Below are positions 27,689 through 37,947 of a stretch of DNA of 64,000 nt, piece by piece; position 1 is the stretch's first letter, and the number at the start of each line of letters is the position of its first letter. This stretch comes from Pseudothauera hydrothermalis. Its GTDB lineage: Bacteria > Pseudomonadota > Gammaproteobacteria > Burkholderiales > Rhodocyclaceae. The notes under the pieces were generated by a model. That model ran no database searches. It was not told where the DNA came from and worked only from the letters and a program-made list of their open reading frames with translations. The DNA lies in the NCBI RefSeq assembly GCF_003345255.1, contig NZ_CP029331.1, forward strand, positions 310,001 through 374,000. Direction: 5' to 3'. The position numbers were made by a program, and so were the translations under genes.

Positions 27689-27725
27689 TGAACGCCGGAT
27701 GAACGGCTCCTTAAGCATTCGTTCA
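27689..27725. promoter_or_regulatory. Divergent pair of PhoP-box-like operator sites
   Basis: On the minus strand CGTTCA-N5-CGTTCA occupies 27705 to 27689. On the plus strand CCTTAA-N5-CGTTCA occupies 27709-27725. Each is a 6-bp direct repeat with 11-bp period, the geometry of PhoP/PmrA/QseB boxes. Exactly 12 bases beyond each outer half-site lies a candidate -10: TAAACA for the PepSY operon (27676-27671) and TAGTCT for the SHP operon (27738-27743). This supports control of both operons by the local PhoP-like regulator. Confidence 0.65.
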
Positions 27726-27780
27726 GCCGCACAGGCCTAGTCTGCAGCCCATCGACATCGCAGATGGGAGAAATTGAGAC

Positions 27781-28203
27781 ATGAAAGCTGTCCTGTACGC
27801 AATCGCCGCGGCGCTGTCCGCCGGCCTGGCCCAGCCCGGAGCGGCTGCTGCATCCGGCATCGATGCCCAACTGTCGCGCTACGCCGCGCAGGCGCGCGCT
27901 GCCGATGCGGGTTTCACGGGCTTCTCGGTCGAGCGCGGTGCGCAACTGCACACGCAGCGCTTCGCCGGTGGCAAGCCAGAGACGCCGGCCTGCGCGAGCT
28001 GTCACGGCGCAGATCCGACCAAGCCGGGCAAGACCCGTACCGGCAAGGAGATTGCGCCGATGGCGCTGTCGGCTTCGCCCACTCGCTATGCCGACCCAGC
28101 CAAGCTGGAAAAGTGGTTCGGGCGCAACTGCCGCGAGGTGATGGGGCGCGAATGCACGCCGCTGGAAAAGGGCGACTGGCTGAGTTTCATGCGTGCGCGC
28201 TGA
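27781..28203 (+). CDS. SHP-type monoheme cytochrome c (DUF1924)
   Basis: A 140-residue periplasmic cytochrome. After a signal peptide (cleavage near residue 24), CASCH at 71-75 binds heme. The C-terminal KWFGRNCREVMGRECTPLEK matches sphaeroides heme protein (SHP), where an Asn (here Asn116) is the unusual, labile sixth ligand that leaves upon reduction so oxygen or NO can bind. The following genes encode the diheme donor and membrane flavocytochrome that accompany SHP elsewhere. The physiological substrate is not settled. Confidence 0.88.
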   Translation: MKAVLYAIAAALSAGLAQPGAAAASGIDAQLSRYAAQARAADAGFTGFSVERGAQLHTQRFAGGKPETPACASCHGADPTKPGKTRTGKEIAPMALSASPTRYADPAKLEKWFGRNCREVMGRECTPLEKGDWLSFMRAR

Positions 28204-28228
28204 GCGCGCCGCCGACAAGGAGAAAACC

Positions 28229-28732
28229 ATGAAGATCCTGCGCAAGATTTCCCCACGAGCGGTGATGGCCGTGCTGATGGTGCTTGCACCGGGCCTGTTC
28301 GTGCTCGACAAGGCGTTGGCCGGCGGCGGGCATTTCTACCCGCCGGTGACCGACCCGGTGGTGGCCGAAGAGTGCGGCAGCTGCCATATGGCCTACCCGG
28401 CCGCGATGCTGCCGGCACGTTCATGGTCGCGGATCATGGGTTCGCTGGACCAGCACTTCGGCGACGACGCCAGCGTGGATGCGCAGACCGCCGCACGCAT
28501 CGAGCGCTACCTGGTTTGGCACGCCGCCGACGGCCAGGGCGCGCGCTATGCCGGCAAGTTGCTGCGCGGTGTCGCGGCGAATGCGACGCCGCAACGCATC
28601 ACCGAGCTGCCCAAGTGGGTGCGTGAGCACCGCGAGGTGTCGCGTGCCGAATGGGCCGACCCCAAGGTGGGCTCCAAGGCCAATTGCGCGGCCTGCCATC
28701 GCGACGCCGAGCGCGGCTATTTCGACGACTGA
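28229..28732 (+). CDS. Diheme cytochrome c (DHC)
   Basis: A 167-residue secreted diheme cytochrome. It has a signal peptide ending near ALA (residue 31), a first heme site CGSCH at 49-53 and a second CAACH at 153-157, close to the C-terminus. This size and spacing match DHC, the electron donor to SHP. An AAGGAG site precedes ATG 28229. Likely path of electrons: membrane flavocytochrome to DHC to SHP. Confidence 0.87.
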   Translation: MKILRKISPRAVMAVLMVLAPGLFVLDKALAGGGHFYPPVTDPVVAEECGSCHMAYPAAMLPARSWSRIMGSLDQHFGDDASVDAQTAARIERYLVWHAADGQGARYAGKLLRGVAANATPQRITELPKWVREHREVSRAEWADPKVGSKANCAACHRDAERGYFDD

Positions 28733-28751
28733 ATTACTCGGGCGTGTCATC

Positions 28752-30065
28752 ATGAAAACGATCTTGGCAGGGTTTGTTTCCCTAGTCGTACTCGCCTGGG
28801 GGCTGAGTCTGGCTGCTCACGGTGCCGGTCCCGGCACGCTGCCCTGGGTGGCGCGCGAGCAGGCGCTGTTGCTCAGCGGTCTGTTGTCGATCGGGCTGAT
28901 GTCGCTGGCCATGGTGCTGGCTACTCGGCCGGTCTGGCTGGAGCGCCCCTTCGGCGGCATGGACCGGGTCTATCGCGCGCACAAATGGGCTGGGATCCTG
29001 GCTGGCGGCTTTGCGGCGTTGCATTGGCTGGTCAAAGAGTCTGGCGGGGTCATCAAGGCCTTGGTCGGCAAGGCCGGACGGCCGCCCAAGGCTGAATACT
29101 TCGGTGTGCTGGAGAATCTGCGCGACGCTGCCGAGGAGCTGGGCGAGTTTGTGGTCTATCTGCTGCTGGCCATGGTGTTGCTGGCGCTGTGGAAACGCTT
29201 TCCCTACAAGTACTGGCGCCACCTGCATCGCGCCATGCCGGCGTTGTACCTGATGCTGGCCTTTCATGGCGCGGTGTTGGCACCGCTGTGGTGGTGGGGT
29301 ACACCGGCCGGTGTCGCACTCGGCGTCATGCTGGGGAGCGCTGCGGTGGCAGCGGGGCTCTCACTGGCCGGGCGCATCGGCCGTGGGCGACAGGTGGCGG
29401 GTGAAGTGCTGGCGGTCAACCGTCTGTCGCCGGAGGTGACAGAAGTGATTTGCCAACTGTCGGCCGACTGGCCTGGGCACCGCGCCGGGCAGTTTGCTTG
29501 GGTGACTTTCGAGCGTCTCGAGGGCGCGCACCCCTTTACCATTGCCAGCGCCGACGGTGGTGATCGCAGGGTGACTTTCCTGATCAAGGCGCTGGGCGAT
29601 TACACCCGCAGCCTGCCGCAGCGCCTGGCCGTCGGCCAGCCGGTGAGCGTGGAGGGCCCTTACGGACGCTTCGAGCTGGGCCGCCACGACCGCCGCGCGC
29701 GGCAGGTGTGGGTGGCTGGCGGCATCGGCGTGACCCCCTTCCTGGCTTGGCTGGGCGCGCTGCGTGCCGACCCTGTGTCCGCGCCTGAGGCCGACCTGCA
29801 CTACTGTACCCGGCAGCGCACCGGCGACCCCTTTGTGGCACGGCTGCAAGCGCTGTGCGCCGATCTGCCGGGTGTGCGACTACATGTTCATGATAGTGGC
29901 GCCGAAGGCCCGCCCTGCGCTGAAATGCTGGGGCTGTCGGCCGGCGGTCGCGCCGAGGTGTGGTTCTGCGGACCCCAGGGCCTGGCCGATCATTTGCGCG
30001 CCGGGTTGGCGCGAATTGGCCTGCGTCGCCTGAGCTTTCATCGGGAGGCTTTCGAGATGCGCTGA
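28752..30065 (+). CDS. Membrane ferric reductase-like flavocytochrome b with FNR domain
   Basis: A 437-residue protein. The N-terminal half has about six membrane segments and paired histidines (such as RAHKWAG, LHWLVKE, HLHRAMP, AFHGAVL) for two b hemes, as in ferric reductase/NOX-like domains. The C-terminal half is a ferredoxin reductase-type module with HPFTIAS for FAD, GPYGRF, and GGIGVTPFLAWL plus FCGPQGL for NAD(P)H. It would oxidise cytoplasmic NAD(P)H and send electrons to periplasmic DHC and SHP. It lies 19 bases after the diheme gene. Confidence 0.87.
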   Translation: MKTILAGFVSLVVLAWGLSLAAHGAGPGTLPWVAREQALLLSGLLSIGLMSLAMVLATRPVWLERPFGGMDRVYRAHKWAGILAGGFAALHWLVKESGGVIKALVGKAGRPPKAEYFGVLENLRDAAEELGEFVVYLLLAMVLLALWKRFPYKYWRHLHRAMPALYLMLAFHGAVLAPLWWWGTPAGVALGVMLGSAAVAAGLSLAGRIGRGRQVAGEVLAVNRLSPEVTEVICQLSADWPGHRAGQFAWVTFERLEGAHPFTIASADGGDRRVTFLIKALGDYTRSLPQRLAVGQPVSVEGPYGRFELGRHDRRARQVWVAGGIGVTPFLAWLGALRADPVSAPEADLHYCTRQRTGDPFVARLQALCADLPGVRLHVHDSGAEGPPCAEMLGLSAGGRAEVWFCGPQGLADHLRAGLARIGLRRLSFHREAFEMR

Positions 30066-30173
30066 CGGCGCACGGTCGGGTTGCGCCCCGGACGTTAAAC
30101 CGGCATGCTGCGGTGCAGTCGGTCGGCCGCCTGTGGCCGGCGACGTTTTCGAACCGCTGCATGAGGAGAGCCC

Positions 30174-31154
<981 letters not shown>

Positions 31155-31177
31155 GCGGCGCATCTTTCCCAGTTAGG

Positions 31178-31199
31178 AACCGGCCGCTGGCCGGTTTTT
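31178..31199 (+). terminator. Rho-independent terminator of cysK
   Basis: AACCGGCC (31178-31185) pairs with GGCCGGTT (31189-31196) around a 3-nt loop and is followed by TTT, 24 bases after the cysK stop. Confidence 0.85.
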
Positions 31200-31262
31200 G
31201 CTGTCCGGAACATCGCCGCCGGGCGTGCGTCCAACCCGCATCGGAACCCCGCGGGGGCGGAT

Positions 31263-31460
31263 ATGCGGACTTGGCTGAGGGCGATTGCGACCGCACTGGC
31301 GTGGGTGGCCGGGATGCTGTTTGGCCTGTGGGCGGGTGTGGGCATCGTGCGTGCAGCCGATACGCCGTGGTCGGTAACGCTGCGCGGCGATATGCAGACC
31401 GTGTCGCTGCGCCCGGCCGCCCGCGACGCGGGCTGCGGCGATCCGGCTTACTGCCGGATA
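31263..31460 (+). pseudogene. Possible remnant ORF with signal peptide, cut off by cheB
   Basis: An ATG at 31263 opens a frame with a convincing export signal (basic start, hydrophobic core to about residue 28, GIVRAAD) followed by about 35 plausible residues ending DPAYC. The frame then continues to 31706 entirely antisense to the 3' end of cheB, which is unlikely to be real coding. The 306-base gap 31155-31460 therefore holds the cysK terminator and perhaps the 5' stub of a secreted-protein gene truncated at a rearrangement. It could also be a short real gene or chance. Confidence 0.3.
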
Positions 31461-32540
31461 TCAGCCGCGCGCCGCCTGCATGATCGCCTCGGGGATGCGC
31501 TCCAGCGGCAGCACATGATCGACCCCGCCCAGGCGGATTGCTTCCTTGGGCATGCCAAAGACCACGCAGGTGGATTCATCCTCAGCGTAGGTGGTGGCGC
31601 CGGCGTCGTGCATTTCCTTGAGTCCGCGGGCACCGTCGTCGCCCATGCCGGTCATGATGATGCCGGTGGCGTTGCGCCCGGCGAATTTAGCGCACGAGCG
31701 GAATAGCACGTCGACCGAGGGCCGGTGACGATTGACCAGCGGACCGTCTACCACCTCCACGGTGTATTGCGCCCCGCTACGGGTGACCATCATGTGCTTG
31801 CCGCCAGGGGCGATCAGCGCGCGGCCGGGGGTGATGCGGTCGCCGTGGCGCGCTTCGCGGACTTCGATGGCGCACAGACCGTTGAGTCGTTCGGCGAACA
31901 TGGCGGTAAAGCGTTCCGGCATGTGTTGCACGATGACGATGGGCGGAGCCACTGCCGGCAGCCGGGTCAGTACCGCCTCCAGTGCTTGGGTGCCGCCGGT
32001 GGAGGTGCCGATGGCGACAAAACGTTCGGTGGTGCGCACCATGTTGGCCCCGCTGCCCAGGCCGCTGGCTGCGGGCAGGACTGCGTCCGCGCTCAATCGC
32101 GGCTGCGGTGCGGCAGCCGGGGGGACGAGCCGGCGGGGGTTGGCGCGCGCGGCGGCTTTGACCGCGTGCACGATGTCGTTGGCACTGTCTTCCAGAAACT
32201 GTTTGAGGCCGGCGGTGGGCTTGGTGATGATCGACACTGCGCCGGCAGCCAAGGCGTTCATCGCCGCTTCCGAGCCGCGGGCCGCCAGCGAGGAGCAGAT
32301 CACCACCGGTGTGGGCCGCTCGGCCATCAGTTTGCGCAAGAAGGTGAGCCCATCCATGCGCGGCATTTCGATATCGAGCACGATCACGTCCGGCCACTGG
32401 CGCTTCATGTGTTCCAGGGCGAACAACGGGTCGGAGGCCGCACCGATGACTTCGATACCGGGGTCGGCCGACAGCGCCTGGCGCAGCACCTGGCGCACCA
32501 CGGCCGAATCGTCCACGATCATCACACGTATTGCACTCAC
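31461..32540 (-). CDS. cheB: Chemotaxis methylesterase/glutamine deamidase CheB
   Basis: A 359-residue CheB. Receiver domain with Asp56 in [12 protein letters not shown] and Lys in TKPT, a linker, then the methylesterase domain with the Ser-His-Asp triad in [14 protein letters not shown] and TGMGDDG. It removes methyl groups from receptors when phosphorylated by CheA. It is the last gene of the minus-strand che operon and overlaps cheD by 4 bases. Confidence 0.96.
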   Translation of the reverse strand: MSAIRVMIVDDSAVVRQVLRQALSADPGIEVIGAASDPLFALEHMKRQWPDVIVLDIEMPRMDGLTFLRKLMAERPTPVVICSSLAARGSEAAMNALAAGAVSIITKPTAGLKQFLEDSANDIVHAVKAAARANPRRLVPPAAAPQPRLSADAVLPAASGLGSGANMVRTTERFVAIGTSTGGTQALEAVLTRLPAVAPPIVIVQHMPERFTAMFAERLNGLCAIEVREARHGDRITPGRALIAPGGKHMMVTRSGAQYTVEVVDGPLVNRHRPSVDVLFRSCAKFAGRNATGIIMTGMGDDGARGLKEMHDAGATTYAEDESTCVVFGMPKEAIRLGGVDHVLPLERIPEAIMQAARG

Positions 32541-33037
32541 GCGCTCGTTCTCCTGTGCGCATCGCCGAGATCCTGAAAAGCCAGCCAGGCATCGCCGCTG
32601 GAGACGTCGAACACCAGCTTGCGATGACCGCCGCCACCGAGGTGTTCGGCCATGATCGGAATGCTCCGTTCGGCCAGCAAGCGGCGGGCGATGTCGATGT
32701 TGCGCTGCCCGATATCCAGGTTGTGCGTCGGTTGCGGGCGGCCGGGAAACATGTTGCCGCCGCCAAAGATCTTGGCATGGTAGTCGGCATGGCGGGTGTG
32801 GTAGCGGCCGATTTCGCGGTCGAGCAGTGCCATGGCTTCATCCGCGTAGCGTCCGTCCAGCGGCTGGTTGCCGCTGCGGTTGCGCGTGGGCAGCATGAAG
32901 TGGCACATGCCGCCTAGCCGGAGGGTCGGGTGCCAGAGCGTGATCGACACGCACGAGCCCAGCACGGTGCGGATACGCGCTGGCGCACGACAAAAGTGCA
33001 GCTCGCCAATACCCAGATAGATCTCCGGTGGGCTCAT
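32537..33037 (-). CDS. cheD: Chemoreceptor glutamine deamidase CheD
   Basis: A 166-residue deamidase that converts receptor glutamines to glutamates. The catalytic Cys29 is in LGSCVSI and His46 in MCHFMLP, as in CheD of other bacteria. The C-terminal [13 protein letters not shown] is less conserved. It overlaps cheR and cheB by 4 bases each. With CheR and CheB this operon has all three receptor-modifying enzymes. Confidence 0.93.
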   Translation of the reverse strand: MSPPEIYLGIGELHFCRAPARIRTVLGSCVSITLWHPTLRLGGMCHFMLPTRNRSGNQPLDGRYADEAMALLDREIGRYHTRHADYHAKIFGGGNMFPGRPQPTHNLDIGQRNIDIARRLLAERSIPIMAEHLGGGGHRKLVFDVSSGDAWLAFQDLGDAHRRTSA

Positions 33038-33858
33038 AGGGGTTTGCGGTAGATGGTCGGGCGCACCGCGGTCAGCAGCCTAGGCTCGATGATGCCATTG
33101 AGTGTTTCCGAGTGGCCAACGATGAACCAGCCGCCGGGTTTCAGGCGGCCTAGCAGGTTCTCGACCACTTTGCGCTTGGTCGGCTGGTCGAAATAGATCA
33201 TCACATTGCGCAGAAAAATCACATCGAACGGACCGATGGCAGGCAGGGGTTCGATCAGATTGACGTGCATGAAGCGGATCCGGCTGCGCAGTTCCCGGCA
33301 GATCAGAAAAGTGCCGGCCTGTTCGCGCACGCCTTTGAGGCAATATTTTTTCAGTAACGCAGGCGGAATACCGCGGCTGCGCTCCAGCGGATAGTGACCG
33401 CTTTGTGCGCGCGCCAAGACCTGGGTGGAGATGTCCGAGGCGGTGACCGCCCACGGCGCGTTGCCGAGCGCTTCGGCCAGCACCATGGCCAGGGTGTAAG
33501 CTTCTTCGCCGCTGGAGCAGGCCGCGCTCCACACCTCGAAGCTGCCACCGCGCGGATGATGCGGCAGGATGTGGTCGCGCAAAAAATCGAAATGCTTGGG
33601 CTCGCGAAAAAAGTAGGTTTCGTTGGTGGTCAGCAAATCCACCATGGTTTGCCGCTCTGCCCCCTGATCCGGGGCGCTCACCAGCCGGTAATAGTCGGCA
33701 AAGCTGGCGAGCCCCAGCGCGCGCAGACGCTTGGCCAGCCGGCCGACCAGCAGCACCTTTTTGGACGGGGCCAGGTAAATGCCGGCAATCTTGTAGAGCA
33801 GGGACTGAAAGCGGGCAAAGTCCTGGTCGCTGATACTGTCCGCGTTGTCTTGCGCCAT
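33034..33858 (-). CDS. cheR: Chemoreceptor methyltransferase CheR
   Basis: A 274-residue SAM-dependent methyltransferase of receptor glutamates. An N-terminal helical domain is followed by the SAM-binding FEVWSAACSSGEEAYTLAM and IFLRNVMIYF. An aromatic C-terminal region of the beta-subdomain may bind the receptor tail. Two receptors in the operon end in FERF, which resembles the WETF tether that CheR recognises in enterobacteria. Confidence 0.95.
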   Translation of the reverse strand: MAQDNADSISDQDFARFQSLLYKIAGIYLAPSKKVLLVGRLAKRLRALGLASFADYYRLVSAPDQGAERQTMVDLLTTNETYFFREPKHFDFLRDHILPHHPRGGSFEVWSAACSSGEEAYTLAMVLAEALGNAPWAVTASDISTQVLARAQSGHYPLERSRGIPPALLKKYCLKGVREQAGTFLICRELRSRIRFMHVNLIEPLPAIGPFDVIFLRNVMIYFDQPTKRKVVENLLGRLKPGGWFIVGHSETLNGIIEPRLLTAVRPTIYRKPL

Positions 33859-33903
33859 GCGTGATCCGGTTCGGTGGCGGGCGCGCCTGGCCCGCGTGCG
33901 GGG

Positions 33904-35613
33904 TCAGAAACGTTCGAAGGCCGATTCGTCCAGATTGGCGGCGGTCACTTTGGGCAGCGGCTTGCCCAAGCTGCGGCCAGACAAGGGTTTACGCGGCCGG
34001 CTGGCGGGTGGTGCGGCACCCTGTTCGGGCCGATACGGCGCATCCGCCGCAGAGTGCGAGCGCCGCAGGCCGCCGGCCGGCGCTTCGTTGACCTGGAAAA
34101 ACTGCATCAGCGCTTGCAGTTGTTCGGCCTGCGAGCCCAATTGCTCGGCGGTGGCGGCGAGCTCTTCGGAGGCCGAGGCGTTTTGCTGGGTGGCTTGGCT
34201 CAACTGGCTCACCGCCTGGTTGATCTGGGTGACGCCGCCGGCCTGTTCTTCCGAGGCCGAGGCGATTTCCTGCACCAGATCGGAGGTTTTGCGGATCGAG
34301 GGCACCATTTCATCGAGCAGGTGGCCGGCTTTTTCGGCCAGTTTGACGCTGGAGCCGGCCAGCTCACCGATTTCCTGAGCGGCCACCTGGCTGCGCTCGG
34401 CCAGTTTGCGCACTTCGGCGGCGACTACTGCGAAGCCCTTGCCGTGCTCGCCTGCGCGGGCGGCCTCGATGGCGGCGTTCAGGGCCAGCAGATTGGTCTG
34501 GTAGGCAATGTCGTCGATGATGCCGATTTTGTCGGCGATGGCTTTCATGGCCTCGACGGTCTCACGCACCGCGCTGCCGCCGTCGGCGGCCTCGGTGGCG
34601 GCCTTGGTGGCGATGCCGTCGGTGACCCGGGCGTTTTCGGCGTTCTGATGGACGCTGGCGGAGGTCTGTTCCAGGGTGGCGGAGATTTCCTCGACGCTGG
34701 CGGCCTGCTCGGAGGCGCCTTGCGACAGCGACTGAGCGGTGGCAGAGACTTGGCTGGAGGCCGAAGACAGATTGTCGGCCGCGCCGCGCACTTGGCCGAT
34801 GATCTGCGAAAGCTTCTCTACCATGTGATGCATGGCGGAGAGCAACTGGCCCAGTTCATCGCGCGAGCGGGCGTCGATCTGCACCCTGAGGTCGCCTTCG
34901 GCCAGCGCATTGGCCGCAGAAACCGCCTGCGCCAGCGGGCGGGTGATCGAGCGGGTGATCAGCCATCCCAGTGCGACTGCGAACAGCGTGCAGAAGGCGA
35001 GCACCCCGATCAGCAGATTGCGGACCTTGCGGTAGTTGGCCTGGGACTGAGTGAATGCATGGTTGGCGTCGTTCAGGACGTACTCGCGCAAGGCATTGGC
35101 AGCGCCTTGAGCGTCGGTTTGCAGTGGATTGATCTTGAACAGCAAGGTCTGGTTGGCAGATAGATAATCGCCTGCCAGCAACTGGCGCACCGCCGGTTGG
35201 ATGCCTTCGCTCACCAAGCGGGTGTAGGCTGCCTCGAAGCGATTGGCCAGCTCGCGCTCTTCGGCGCTGAGTTCGCGGGTCGAGAACGCTTCCCAGGCCG
35301 CGGTCACGTCGGCGCCGATGCGCTCGGTCGCATCGGTGTGCCGACTGAGTGGGTGGTCATGGAGCGTAGCAAAGCGGCTTTCCGGATTGTGTTGCAAGCC
35401 CAGCATGATTTGGCTGCGGGCATCGTTGAGCAGCACTTCTATCCGTCCAAGTTCGACGCTTGGCCGCAGGCGCTCTTGGTATTGCAGCTGGAGCTCTGCA
35501 TTGACCTCGGACAGGGCGCGCAGGCCGGTGAGCGCAACACCCAATAGCGCCGCCAACAGTACCGTAAGCAGGATGGACAGTCGGTAGCCGACCTTGAGAT
35601 TGCTGAGCGTCAT
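33904..35613 (-). CDS. Methyl-accepting chemotaxis protein 1
   Basis: A 569-residue receptor. Membrane segment near residues 12-32, a helical periplasmic sensor of about 155 residues (four-helix-bundle type), a second membrane segment near 190-210, HAMP, then the signalling domain with the tip [21 protein letters not shown]. The tail ends in SAFERF. ATG 35613 follows AAGGGAGG and fits the membrane segment. Nucleotides 34054-34962 are about 98 percent identical to the matching part of receptor 2, although the sensors differ completely. Confidence 0.94.
   Translation of the reverse strand: MTLSNLKVGYRLSILLTVLLAALLGVALTGLRALSEVNAELQLQYQERLRPSVELGRIEVLLNDARSQIMLGLQHNPESRFATLHDHPLSRHTDATERIGADVTAAWEAFSTRELSAEERELANRFEAAYTRLVSEGIQPAVRQLLAGDYLSANQTLLFKINPLQTDAQGAANALREYVLNDANHAFTQSQANYRKVRNLLIGVLAFCTLFAVALGWLITRSITRPLAQAVSAANALAEGDLRVQIDARSRDELGQLLSAMHHMVEKLSQIIGQVRGAADNLSSASSQVSATAQSLSQGASEQAASVEEISATLEQTSASVHQNAENARVTDGIATKAATEAADGGSAVRETVEAMKAIADKIGIIDDIAYQTNLLALNAAIEAARAGEHGKGFAVVAAEVRKLAERSQVAAQEIGELAGSSVKLAEKAGHLLDEMVPSIRKTSDLVQEIASASEEQAGGVTQINQAVSQLSQATQQNASASEELAATAEQLGSQAEQLQALMQFFQVNEAPAGGLRRSHSAADAPYRPEQGAAPPASRPRKPLSGRSLGKPLPKVTAANLDESAFERF
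34054..34962. repeat. 909-bp direct repeat, copy 1 (receptor signalling domain)
   Basis: Matches 36373-37281 in the same orientation at a constant offset of 2319 bases without gaps. I count about 18 mismatches by eye, with several hundred consecutive identical bases including synonymous positions. Covers HAMP end through the receptor C-terminal region. Confidence 0.95.
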
Positions 35614-35676
35614 GTTGCCTCCCTTGATCGATATGCGGGATGATCGAGGCCTGCTTACGGCCGCCACGGCCAGCAC

Positions 35677-36243
35677 TCAGCCGCTTTGTTCTTCGTCTTG
35701 CGGACTGGCTTGCCCGCCCACCGCGGCCAACTGGGCCATCTCATCGACCGACAAGACCCGGTCGATGTTCAGAATGATGACGAATTTACCGTCCACCTTG
35801 CCCATGCCTTGGATGAAATCCGCGCGAATACGCGCGCCGAAGCTGGGCGGGGGTTCGATGTCGCCGGGCGGGATTTCCAGCACTTCGTTGACACTGTCGA
35901 CCACGATGCCGATGTCCTGGCGCAGGTCGATGTCGTCCACCGTCTGATTGATTTCGACGATGACGATGCAGGTGCGCCGAGCCGCTGCGGTCGGTTTGCC
36001 GCCAAAGCGCGCGGACAGATCCACCACCGGCACCACCGCGCCGCGCAGGTTGATCACCCCGCGGATGAAGGCCGGCATCATCGGAATTTCGGTCAGTGTG
36101 CCGTATTCGATGATTTCCTTGATGTTGAGGATGCCGATGGCAAAGACCTCGGCGTTCAGTGTGAACGTGAGGTATTGCTGCGAGCCCTGGCTGCTTGCGG
36201 CGATGGCAGGCGGGGTGTTTTTTTGCGCGATGACTTGTCCCAT
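35677..36243 (-). CDS. cheW: Chemotaxis coupling protein CheW
   Basis: A 188-residue adaptor between receptors and CheA. The CheW fold covers residues 22-170 with EVFAIGILNIKEII, IRGVINLRGAVVPVVDL and RIRADFIQGMGKVDGKF. Short N- and C-terminal extensions are present. It sits between the two near-identical receptor genes, 63 and 12 bases from them, in the same transcript. Confidence 0.95.
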   Translation of the reverse strand: MGQVIAQKNTPPAIAASSQGSQQYLTFTLNAEVFAIGILNIKEIIEYGTLTEIPMMPAFIRGVINLRGAVVPVVDLSARFGGKPTAAARRTCIVIVEINQTVDDIDLRQDIGIVVDSVNEVLEIPPGDIEPPPSFGARIRADFIQGMGKVDGKFVIILNIDRVLSVDEMAQLAAVGGQASPQDEEQSG

Positions 36244-36255
36244 GAGCGAAGTCCT

Positions 36256-37902
36256 TCAGAAGCGTTCGAAATCCTGCTCGTCCACCGTGGCGGCCGGGGC
36301 GGGCGAGGGCTTACGGGCGGGCTTGGCGGCTGCCGGCTTGCGCGAGGGGGTGGGTGTGGCAGGTGGGGCGGTGTGCGAGCGCCGCACGCCGCCGGCCGGC
36401 GCTTCGTTGAGCTGGAAGAACTGCATCAGCGCTTGCAGTTGTTCGGCCTGCGAGCCCAATTGCTCGGCGGTGGCGGCGAGCTCTTCGGAGGCCGAGGCGT
36501 TTTGCTGGGTGGCTTGGCTCAACTGGCTCACCGCCTGGTTGATCTGGGTGACGCCGCCGGCCTGTTCTTCCGAGGCCGAGGCGATTTCCTGCACCAGATC
36601 GGAGGTTTTGCGGATCGAGGGCACCATTTCATCGAGCAGGTGGCCGGCTTTTTCGGCCAGTTTGACGCTGGAGCCGGCCAGCTCACCGATTTCCTGAGCG
36701 GCCACCTGGCTGCGCTCGGCCAGTTTGCGCACTTCGGCGGCGACTACTGCGAAGCCCTTGCCGTGCTCGCCGGCGCGGGCGGCCTCGATGGCGGCGTTCA
36801 GGGCCAGCAGATTGGTCTGGTAGGCAATGTCGTCGATGATGCCGATTTTGTCGGCGATGGCTTTCATGGCCTCGACGGTCTCACGCACCGCGCTGCCGCC
36901 GTCGGCGGCCTCGGTGGCGGCCTTGGTGGCGATGCCGTCGGTGACCCGGGCGTTTTCGGCGTTCTGATGGACGCTGGCGGAGGTCTGTTCCAGGGTGGCG
37001 GAGATTTCCTCGACGCTGGCGGCCTGCTCGGAAGCGCCTTGCGACAGCGACTGGGCGGTGGCAGAGACTTGGCTGGAGGCCGAAGACAGATTGTCGGCGG
37101 CGCCACGCACGTCACCGATGATCTGCGAAAGCTTCTCTACCATGTGGTGCATGGCGCCGAGCAACTGGCCCAATTCATCGCGCGAGCGGGCGTCGATCTG
37201 CACCCTGAGGTCGCCTTCGGCCAGCGCATTGGCCGCACAGACCGCCTGGGCCAGCGGGCGGGTGATCGAGCGGGTGATCAGAAAAGCGAAAAGCAGGGCC
37301 AGTGCCACGGCAGCCGCCGACAGTACGATCATCAACAGGCGTGCGCGCTCTGCGGCTGCCAGCGCTTGCTTGCCGCTGTCTTCCATGAGTTTGCCCTGAT
37401 AGGCGATGAGTGCGTTCAGGCTGTCCAAATAGGCCGTCTGCGCCTTGCGCATTTCGCCCATGAGCAGGGCGGTGGCCGCTTCACGGTTGTCGGCTTCGAT
37501 CAGGCGGCGCAGGTTGCCGAGTTCAGTCACATAGGCGGCGCGTGTGGTCTCTACGGTACGCAATAGCGCGATACCTTCGGGCGAGTCGATGGTGCTGCGC
37601 AATTTGTCCAGATTCTCGGTGATTCGGGCCGAGGCCGGGGGCAGGCGCGCCATTTCGCGCTCCGCTTCGGCGCGTGTGGGGACCAGCACCGCATTGCGGG
37701 TGGCGCGAGCGGCGAGATTGACATCGTCGATGATGTTGTTGGCCCACACCGTTTTTTGGAAGCGATCCGAAACCATCAGATTGATGTCTTGGGCCAGATC
37801 GTCGATGCGGGTGATGCTAAAAAGCGCCATCGCGCACAGCAGCACCACCACGACCGCGAAGGCCATGGTGAGACGGATGCCGATCCTGAGATTGTTGAGC
37901 AT
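36256..37902 (-). CDS. Methyl-accepting chemotaxis protein 2
   Basis: A 548-residue receptor. First membrane segment near residues 11-31, a periplasmic four-helix sensor to about 185, a second membrane segment, HAMP and a signalling domain almost identical to receptor 1. The tail ends in QDFERF. ATG 37902 follows a GGAG site. Its sensor shares no obvious identity with receptor 1, so the two probably detect different cues and feed the same CheA. Confidence 0.94.
   Translation of the reverse strand: MLNNLRIGIRLTMAFAVVVVLLCAMALFSITRIDDLAQDINLMVSDRFQKTVWANNIIDDVNLAARATRNAVLVPTRAEAEREMARLPPASARITENLDKLRSTIDSPEGIALLRTVETTRAAYVTELGNLRRLIEADNREAATALLMGEMRKAQTAYLDSLNALIAYQGKLMEDSGKQALAAAERARLLMIVLSAAAVALALLFAFLITRSITRPLAQAVCAANALAEGDLRVQIDARSRDELGQLLGAMHHMVEKLSQIIGDVRGAADNLSSASSQVSATAQSLSQGASEQAASVEEISATLEQTSASVHQNAENARVTDGIATKAATEAADGGSAVRETVEAMKAIADKIGIIDDIAYQTNLLALNAAIEAARAGEHGKGFAVVAAEVRKLAERSQVAAQEIGELAGSSVKLAEKAGHLLDEMVPSIRKTSDLVQEIASASEEQAGGVTQINQAVSQLSQATQQNASASEELAATAEQLGSQAEQLQALMQFFQLNEAPAGGVRRSHTAPPATPTPSRKPAAAKPARKPSPAPAATVDEQDFERF
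36373..37281. repeat. 909-bp direct repeat, copy 2 (receptor signalling domain)
   Basis: Partner of 34054-34962. The boundary falls just after the second membrane segment codons on one side and in the variable receptor tail on the other, so exactly the shared signalling module is conserved. Confidence 0.95.
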
Positions 37903-37947
37903 GGACAGTCTCCTACGACAGAGCAAGGGGGGGGAGCCGGGTGTCGT

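Noticed and set aside
31461-31706. Continuation of the 31263 frame into cheB as real coding sequence
   Set aside because: Antisense to the conserved CheB methylesterase C-terminus and without recognisable features.
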